Shown: in pieces, positions 56,327 to 64,000 of the stretch | How the letters are laid out: each line of letters begins with the position of its first letter | Position numbering within the stretch: the first letter of the stretch is position 1 | Origin: Anolis sagrei | Taxonomy: Eukaryota; Chordata; Lepidosauria; Squamata; Anolidae | Assembly: GCF_037176765.1 (NCBI RefSeq) | Contig: NC_090028.1 | Coordinates: 20,967,234-21,031,233 of the forward strand | Reading direction: 5' to 3' | Length of the DNA stretch: 64,000 bases | The notes under the pieces: model-generated | Told to the model about the DNA's origin: nothing | The model's input: the letters and a program-made list of their open reading frames with translations, nothing else | The model's database searches: none | Translations under genes and position numbers: made by a program

Positions 56327-57306
56327 TGTTATGGAACTCCAGTATGCGGATGACAATGTTGACTGTGCGCATTCAGAAGATCTACAAGCCACTCTAAACA
56401 CCTTTGCAGAAGCATACACGAAGCTTGGCCTGTCACTGAACATCAAGAAAACCAAAGTGCTCTTCCAGCAGTCACCAGCCATCCCCTCCCCAATGCCACT
56501 GATACAGCTTAATGGTGTAACATTAAAAAATGTTGACCATTTCCACTACCTTGGCAGCCACCTCTCCACCAAAGTCACAATCAACACCGAAATACAACAC
56601 CGCCTGAGCTCTTTGAGTGCAGCATTCTTCCGAATAAAGCAGAGTGTTTCAGGACTGGGACATCCATAGGGACACCAAGGTGTTTGTTTATAGAGCTATT
56701 GTCCTATCAACCCTGCTATACGCCTGTAAGACGTGGACAGTCTACAGACGTCACATGCAACTCCTGGAACGATTCCATCAGTGCTGCCGCCAGAAAATCC
56801 TGCAAATCTCTTGGGAAGACAAGCGGACAAACATCAGTGTGCTGGAAGAAGCAAAGACCACCAGCATTGAAGCAATGGTCCTCTGCCATCAACTCCATTG
56901 GACTGGCCACGTTGTCTGGATGCCCGACCACCGTCTCCCAAAGCAGTTGCTGTACTCTGAACTCAAGAACGGAAAACGGAATATTAGTGGACAGGAAAAG
57001 AGATTTAAGGATGGGCTCAAAGCCAACCTTAAAATCTCTGGCATAGACACCGAGAACTGGGAAGCCCTGGCCCTTGAGTGCTCCAGCTGGAGGTCAGCTG
57101 TGACCAGCAGTGCTGCAGTATTTGAAGAGGTACGAATGGAGGGTGAAAGAGAGAAACATGCCAATAGGAAGGCGTGTCAAGCCAACCCCGACCAAGACCG
57201 CCTTCCACCTGGAAACCAATGCCCTCACTGCGGGAGAAGATGCAGGTCAAGAATAGGGCTCCACAGCCACCTACGGAATACTGATCCTGGAAGATTATCC
57301 TAAGTA
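56327..57306 (+). mobile_element. LINE family B, RT to 3' end (right part of a chimera)
   Basis: Reads LQYADDNVDCAHSEDLQATL, VDHFHYLGSHLSTKVTINTE, WTVYRRHMQLLERF and C2H2 CPHCGRRCRSRIGLHSHLRN; ends cctaagtaagtaa. Two or more frame changes. Confidence 0.85.
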
Positions 57307-57390
57307 AGTAAAGCCAGCCACATGACCTTGGAGGTGTCTGCAGAAAACGCCAGCTCTTTGGCAGGGGAAAACCTTTACTGTTACCCAATC
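57307..57390 (+). mobile_element. Lizard SINE fragment
   Basis: cacatgaccttggaggtgtc ... caggggaaaacctttactg, as at 4.3 kb. Confidence 0.55.
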
Positions 57391-57399
57391 AGGGCATCA

Positions 57400-57515
57400 A
57401 AGTGATATCATCTACATATCTAAGGTTGTTAACGTTTCTTCCAGCAATTTTAACTTCAGTCTTGGATTCGCCATTTCTGGTGTGGGCTGGTCCATGAGGT
57501 CACGAAGAGTGACCT
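57400..57515 (-). mobile_element. BovB fragment
   Basis: Minus strand codes the NINNLRYVDDI-like YxDD block (gatatcatctacatatctaa) and gctggaagaaacgttaaca. Confidence 0.6.
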
Positions 57516-57650
57516 GTTAATTGTTCTTATCATTATGATGGCACCGAATGGTGTTTGCTATGAGGCTGCCCTGAGTCCCCCTTCGGGAGTGAGAAGGGTG
57601 GGGTAAAAGTATATGAAATAAATAAACAAACAAACAACAACAATCAGGGC
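57515..57650 (+). mobile_element. L2-type LINE tail
   Basis: gctgccctgagtcccccttc ... gaaataaataaacaaac. Confidence 0.6.
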
Positions 57651-57656
57651 CAGCTA

Positions 57657-57893
<237 letters not shown>

Positions 57894-57899
57894 CTAATC

Positions 57900-58241
57900 C
57901 AGGGGTCCTCAAACTTTTTAAACAGAGGGCCAGGTCACAGTCCCTCAAAATGTTGGAGGGCCGGATTATAATTTGAAAAAAAAACATGCACGTATATTAT
58001 TTGTAGTGCAAAAAACACTTTAAAAACAATACAATAATTAAAATGAAGAACAATTTTAACAAATATAAACTTATTTAGTATTTCAATGGGAAGTGTGGAC
58101 CTACTTTTGGCTGATGAGATAGGATTGTTGTTGTTGTGTGCTTTCAAGTCATTTCAGACTTAGGTTGACCCTGAGCGAGGGCCGTGTAAATGACCTTGGA
58201 GGGCCGTATCCGGCCCTCGGGCCATAGTTTGAGGACCCCTG
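57900..58241 (-). mobile_element. OC1-like hAT element
   Basis: Perfect 8-bp duplication ggctaatc at 57892-57899 and 58242-58249. Ends caggggtcctcaaact / agtttgaggacccctg. Opposite orientation to the 23572 and 36823 copies. Confidence 0.9.
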
Positions 58242-58246
58242 GGCTA

Positions 58247-58357
<111 letters not shown>

Positions 58358-58536
58358 TCAAATTTAGGCAGGAGGGTCATGTGCCAGGTCATTCAGTTCC
58401 TTGTGGATTCTCTTCAGAGCCATCATCACAGGTTCCATGTGTGGAGGGCAACATTCGAGGAGGCAGAAAGAAGAGGAAGGAGCTGGACTGTATAATTTGA
58501 CACCTAAATCCTTTTACTGTAGAAGACTGGTGTCTT

Positions 58537-58745
58537 GGTGGTCTTCCTGACTGTGAGAGCCGTTCAGCAGTGGAACTCTCTGCCCCGGAGTGTGGTGGAG
58601 GCTCCCTCTTTGGAAGCTTTTAAACAGATGGCCATCTGTCAGGGGTGATTTGAATGCAACATTCCTGCTTCTTGGCAGAATGGGGTTGGACTGGATGGCC
58701 CATGAGGTCTCTTCTAACTCTTTGATTCTATGATTCTATGATTCT
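58537..58745 (+). mobile_element. CR1 LINE 3' end
   Basis: ttcctgactgtgagagccgt to tgattctatgattctatgat. Confidence 0.82.
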
Positions 58746-58824
58746 CTCTGCCCTGCCATATTGTGTTTTGTTCCCTGCAATTACATCTTTTCCATTTGAA
58801 GATAAGGGTTAGGTCTTCCAGGTG

Positions 58825-59547
58825 CGGGGGTTGATTTTGTCATTTCGGAGTTGTGGTTGTTGGGATTTATACTTCACCAACAATCAGAGAGCATTCTAAA
58901 CTCCACCAATGATGGAATTGAACCAAACTAGGCACACAGAGATCCCTCGACCAACAGAAAATATTGGGTTTGGTGGGCACTGACCTTGAGTTTGGGAGTT
59001 GTGGTTCACCTACATCCAGGGAGCACTGTGGACTCAAACAATGATGGATATGGACCAAACTTGGCACAGATACTCAATATGCCCCAATGTAAACACTGGG
59101 GGGTTTGGGGAAAATAGACCTTGACATTTGGGAGTTCTAGTTGCTGGGACTTATAGTTCATCTACAATCAAAGAGCATTCTGAACCCCACCAACAATAGA
59201 ATTCAGCCAGACTTCCCACACAGAACCCCCATGCCTTGGAGGAACTCGCTGGTCTCATATGGTCTCCTCCACCTACACATGTGCAGTACACTGCCATGCG
59301 CCTAGTGTGCGTGCTCTCCCCTCCCTGCTTGGGTCTCAGAATCAGCCCTCCCCTTGGCTGAGAAGCTGGCTGAGAACTTGGTGGGAGGATTCCCAATCTG
59401 TTTCCAAAAAGGAAGTGAAGGACAGGCAGAGAGATCTTCTGCCTTCTCTGCCAAAGGGGTTCCTAAGACCATCAAAAATAAGTTTTCTGGTGTTCTTCGG
59501 CGACCCCTCTGAAAACCCCATTGTGACCCCCAGGTTGAAAAACGCTG
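58825..59547 (+). mobile_element. SPIN-like hAT remnant with Helitron-type core
   Basis: Core gttgttgggatttatacttc ... cattctgaaccccaccaaca; about 240 bp of other DNA at 59230-59470; right hAT end cccccaggttgaaaaacgctg. Left end missing. Confidence 0.65.
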
Positions 59548-59639
59548 CACTAGGCATTTGCCATCCCCTCAAAGAACATCCAGACTTTCAGCATGAACTT
59601 TGAACATCCTTCCATTTTTCCTTTCCCTGAAGTGACTGT

Positions 59640-59915
59640 TGTTTTATGACTGTTGGCTTCAATCACTGTTTTGGCTTGCTACTTGTTTTGTATTTTGGTT
59701 ATACATATATCACTTCCTAGAACTTTAACTATGAGATGTTCCGGTCTGTATTGGTGGCCCAATACTATGTATGTATATGTATGTATTTTTATATTTTATT
59801 TTATATTTTTAAAGTGAATATTGTATTTTTAAATATGTTGTAAACCGCAATGAGTCGCCGCACAGGCTGAGATATTAGCGGTATACAAGTGTACTAAATA
59901 AATAAATAAATAGAA
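59640..59915 (+). mobile_element. L2-type LINE 3' UTR
   Basis: taaaccgcaatgagtcgccg ... gcggtatacaagtgtactaa then AAAT array. Confidence 0.6.
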
Positions 59916-60286
59916 TGTGATTCGGCAAATATGCTGCTAATATAAATTCAGTACTATCCAAAAGCACTTTACACAGATTGTTGATTTGTTGTTGTTTTTA
60001 ATTGTCATATCTTCAAACCCCCAGAACTTCCAAACTCATATTATATTGCCTCTTCAAATAGATATTTACACACCTTCGGTCTCCCAGAGTCCACGCCCCT
60101 TTTCAAAAGTAATGGAAGGCCTAGTATTTGCCTGGTGAAATGAGGTCTTGGGCAAAATATTATTTATGGAGTTGCGTTCTGGGGAGAGAAGCCCCTGATT
60201 TTTTTTACCAGGTTTTAAAAAATCATCCCTGATAAACAGCCACATGGAGACTAAACATGGCACAACATCCACACCCGTAAACTCTG
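59916..60286. other. TMEM208 3' flank
   Basis: Probably includes the TMEM208 3' UTR on the minus strand; no standard polyadenylation signal was found with confidence. Confidence 0.35.
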
Positions 60287-60502
<216 letters not shown>

Positions 60503-60795
60503 TTATGATTTTGGGGTGCTGAAAATGAAAATGACATTTAAAAATGTATATTGGCTCTAGTTTTTATGATATAAGCAATCACATGATCACGTATGGTTGA
60601 AAAAATGCATGTTGCGACTTACACTATGGAAGGTTCTAGAAAGTTGCGGGCCTGAAAATAGTTGTTCTTTTATGATTTTGGGGTGCCGAAAACAAAAATG
60701 ACATTTTAAAATGTATATTGGCTCTAGTTTTTATGATATAAACAATCACGTGATCACATATGGTTGAAAAAATGCATGTTGCGACTTACACTATA

Positions 60796-60872
60796 GAAGA
60801 TTCTAGAATATTCTAGAAAGTTTGATGATGCAGTATTAGTGCCGTGTGCAAAAGCCAGAAAGCCCTATATAA
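60796..60872 (+). promoter_or_regulatory. Heat-shock-type GAA/TTC array and TATA box
   Basis: Five perfectly alternating units GAA-ga-TTC-ta-GAA-ta-TTC-ta-GAA at 60796-60818 match the nGAAnnTTCn heat-shock element. TATATAA follows about 50 bp later, the usual spacing for a stress promoter. The first tandem copy upstream carries a three-unit version at 60629-60641. Activity is inferred. Confidence 0.5.
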
Positions 60873-60991
60873 GGCCAGACTTTTGTACGGTGAGGGTCAG
60901 TCAGTTGAAGACTGAGACAGTATAGTTAAACATCGTTTTACATTGTTCTTTTTACTGTAGTTATGCCTCGCACGTGTGTAAATAAAGCACT

Positions 60992-61120
60992 ATGGAAAAA
61001 AGATATCAAGGTAAATGGACTCCGTCAATGCTGTCAGACTACTGCTGGAGCATTGTAAGAGACAATCCTTTCTTTGAATACAAAAGAAAAGTCAAGAGAA
61101 GCAAACAGGATATAAACTAA
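60992..61120 (+). pseudogene. Short frame in the 60.46-61.49 kb insertion, possible transposon protein tail
   Basis: 42 codons, MEKRYQGKWTPSMLSDYCWS then IVRDNPFFEYKRKVKRSK. The run RYQGKW...ML.DYCW...RD...YKRK recalls the C-terminus of long uncharacterised proteins encoded by mobile elements in arthropods; this is from memory and unverified. It overlaps, in another frame, a 31-residue frame from 60963 beginning MPRTCVNK. Both are too short to be whole proteins, so this looks like an internally deleted element. Confidence 0.35.
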
Positions 61121-61604
61121 AGTCATGATTAAAGCGACATTTAAACTTTCAGACTTTTCAACTGCATTAGGCCTACTAATATAGTTTCTTGCTGCACAAA
61201 CATAAACAATAGACTAATTAAATAAATATTTCTCATGTATAAACTATTGGCAATATAATTTGACTAAAATTTAGTAAATATTCACGGTTTATATACATGC
61301 AGTAAGATTAGGCGCATTATCATAATATTAACGAATTACCTATTGTGGAGAAAATTGAAATAGCTGTTGCATAAAAACCAGAGCCAATTAACACATTTAA
61401 TTATTATATTTGAATTCAGCATGTTAAATTTATTAAGAAACAGCACATTTCGTTTCCGTAACTGAGAAAAACTGAAAAATTGTGTAACAGTGTAATTTCT
61501 CTAATTATACAGCAATCTTGTTACAGAAAACCATCCCTGAACATCAGCAAAAGGCTTGGAGGATTTGGGGGAGAACACTAAATTGAAGCTTATACTAATG
61601 AATA

Positions 61605-62775
61605 TATTTGTTGTTTATTTGTTCAGTCGCTCCTGACTCTTCGTGACCTCCTGGACCAGCCCATGCCAGAGCTCCTTGTTGGCCATGGCCACCCCTAGCT
61701 CCTTCAATGTCAAGCCAGTCACTTCAAGGGTAACATCCATCCATCTTGCCCTTGGTTGGCCCCTCTTCCTTTTTCCTTCCATTTTCCTCAGCATCATTCT
61801 CTTCTCCAAGCTTTCCTGTCTTCTTATTATGTAGCCAAAAGACTTCATCTTTGCCTCTTTGCAGTTTGGCTTTATTTCCTGGAGTATGGACTGGTTTGAT
61901 CTTCTTGGGGTCCAAGGCACTCTCAGAATTTTCCTCCAGCACCACAGTTCAAAAGCCTCTAACTTCCTTCACTCAGCCTTCCTTATGGTCCAGTTCTTGC
62001 ATCCATAGGTTACTACAGTGGAATGCCACTGCTTTAACTATGTGGACCTTCATTGCCATCGTGATGACTCAACTCTTCACTATTTTATTGAGACTGGTCA
62101 TTGCTTTCCTATTAAGAGGGAAACGTCTTCTGATTTCCTGGCTGCAGTCTATGTCTGCAGACATCTTCACGCCTAGAATTACAAAGTCTATCACTGCCTC
62201 CATGTTTTCTCTGTCTATTTGCCTGTTATCAATCATTCTGGTTGCCATAATCTTGGTTTTTTTATGTTTAACTGCAACCCAGCTTTTGCACGTTCTTCTT
62301 TCACCTTGATTAGAAGGCTCCTCAGCTCCTCCTCGCTTTCAGCCATCAAAGTGGTATCATCTGCATATATAAGGTTGTTAATGTTTCTTCCAGCAATTTT
62401 AACTCCAGCCTTGGCTTCATCAAGCCCTGCACATTGCATGATGTGTTCTGCATACAAGTTAAAAAGGTTGGGTGAGAGTATACAACCTTGTCGTACGCCT
62501 TTCCCAATCTTGAACCAGTTCTTACTGTTGTTCCTTGGTCCTTATACAGATTCCTCAGGAGAGAGACAAGGTGATTTGGTATGCCCATACCACCAAAAAC
62601 CTGCCATAATTTATTATGATCCACACAGTCAAAGGTTAGAATAATCAATAAAACAGAAATAGATGTTTTTCTGAAACTCCCTGCCTTCCTCCATTATCTG
62701 ACAGGTATTGGCAATTTGGTTTCTCATTCCAAAGCCTTTTCTAAACCCAGCATCTAGCAACTCTTGCTCCATGTA
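61605..62775 (-). mobile_element. BovB (RTE) LINE, RT to 3' end
   Basis: Minus strand reads LTFDCVDHNKLWQVFGGMGI, then NNLIYADDTTLMAESEEELR, LLIKVKEERAKAGLQLNIKK, PWTPRRSNQSILQEIKPN and LEVTGLTLKELGVAMANKEL. Several frame changes. In the TMEM208 intron, same strand as the gene. Confidence 0.85.
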
Positions 62776-62935
62776 TTTTATTTATTTATATTTATTTACT
62801 GTATTTGTATATCGCCTTTTGCAGCCAATTGGTGACTCACGTATTGCTGGAGAATATGAATATGTAGAGAATGTAAATTGTATATTTATTTATTTCTTGC
62901 ATTTCTACCCCACCCTTCTTCCCCGAAGACCATTT
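62775..62935. repeat. L2-type tail fragments
   Basis: tttatttactgtatttgtat then atcgccttttgcagcc, and tttatttatttcttgcattt then ctaccccacccttcttcccc, minus-strand L2 tails. Confidence 0.45.
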
Positions 62936-63132
62936 TACTCGAGTCTTATTCCAGTCGTCGTCCCCAAATGAAATCCTTTCTACAAAAAAGAAAAAAAAAA
63001 GGGGGGGGGGAGCACAGGCAATCCTCAAGTTACAAACATATGACTTTATATGACTGGAGTCACACTTTAAAAATATAACTGTCCCGAATTCCATACAAAT
63101 ACAACTTAAGGACAAACCTACAGAACCTATCT

Positions 63133-63374
63133 TGGGTTGTTGTAAGTTTTTTGGGCTGTATGGCCATGTTCCAGAAGCATTCTCTCCTGATGTTTTGCCC
63201 ACATCTATGGCAAGCATCCTCAGAGGTTGTAAAGACCTCACAACCTCTAAAGATGCCTGCCATAGATGAAACAGGTGAAACATCAGGACACAATGCTTCT
63301 GGAACATGGTCATTCAGCCCAAAAAACTTACAACAACCCAGTGATTCTGACCATGAAAGCCTTTGACAATACAT
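63133..63374. mobile_element. Penelope-derived hairpin (fold-back) insertion
   Basis: Two arms, about 63133-63228 and 63235-63374, nearly perfect inverses meeting at gttgtaaagacctcacaac. 11-bp duplication agaacctatct at 63122-63132 and 63375-63385. Confidence 0.85.
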
Positions 63375-63599
63375 AGAACCTATCTCGTTTGTAACTTGGG
63401 GACAGCCTGCATCTAGCTCTTTCTGTATCACAGAAGTTGTGCACAGATTCTCTTTATTTATTTTTTGTTATCAATCTCTTGTTCTTTTTAAAGAAACTAT
63501 TGGAGGATCAGTTACTCCAACATACTGTATTCTCTATCTTTGGAATCAAAAAGAAGATAGAAGCTTTATTTGAACAATTTTACAAACCTCTTCTTTCTA

Positions 63600-63905
<306 letters not shown>

Positions 63906-64000
63906 TTAAAGCAGGCCGCATGTGAAATGTCCTCCTCACCCCCTTCCTCCTGTTGGAACTTCACATCCAGGTTACGCTGGTCCTCAGTAGCTCATTTGCC

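Noticed and set aside
55637-56353. 238-codon plus-strand frame
   Set aside because: It runs from a C-run and CpG-rich DNA straight into LINE family C sequence ([11 protein letters not shown]); no splice or family support.

Overview
The window looks like squamate (lizard) nuclear DNA, probably from an iguanian or a similarly repeat-diverse lineage. Two spliced vertebrate genes sit in a dense bed of mobile elements: CR1, L2, BovB/RTE, L1 and two further LINE families, tRNA-headed SINEs, Helitrons, several hAT families (one SPIN-like, one OC1-like) and Penelope-like elements. No prokaryotic gene, CRISPR array or operon is present, and most open frames are LINE reverse-transcriptase remnants or low-complexity readings.

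Host genes. ZDHHC1, a DHHC-type palmitoyltransferase, lies on the minus strand from 48434 down to 27730. Ten coding exons were read directly. Their splice phases agree end to end, giving about 568 residues from the first visible ATG. One intron has a GC-AG boundary. Further upstream on the same strand the last two coding exons of TMEM208 lie at 63841-63756 and 60424-60287; its 5' exons are beyond the right edge. A C/G-rich stretch at 55.64-56.09 kb, between the two genes, is a candidate ZDHHC1 promoter and 5' exon region. A second CpG-rich stretch at 0.86-1.13 kb has no recognised gene.

Layout. 0-27.7 kb is intergenic and almost wholly repeats: tandem Penelope arm pieces, LINE family B (with a 33-bp target duplication), CR1, L2, BovB, SPIN-type and OC1-type hAT elements, and several LTR-like fossils. 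27.7-48.4 kb is ZDHHC1, with introns holding LINE family C copies, a 0.9-kb polypurine tract, two Helitrons, SINEs and hAT MITEs. 48.4-60.3 kb is intergenic and holds the longest CR1, a fold-back Penelope unit, a Helitron with a nested L2, and a chimeric LINE C/LINE B copy. 60.3-64 kb is TMEM208; its last intron carries an unrecognised 1.03-kb insertion, a BovB copy and a Penelope hairpin.

The two most unusual signals are these. (1) A Penelope-derived fold-back family: inverted arms around a GIY-YIG endonuclease region with no reverse transcriptase, plus arm-only hairpins, with 10-11 bp target duplications on several copies. (2) The discrete insertion at 60463-61492, flanked by a 15-bp direct repeat. 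It carries a 5' tandem duplication whose copies end in heat-shock-type GAA/TTC arrays, a TATA box and two tiny reading frames. All family names come from reading and memory; no database was searched.
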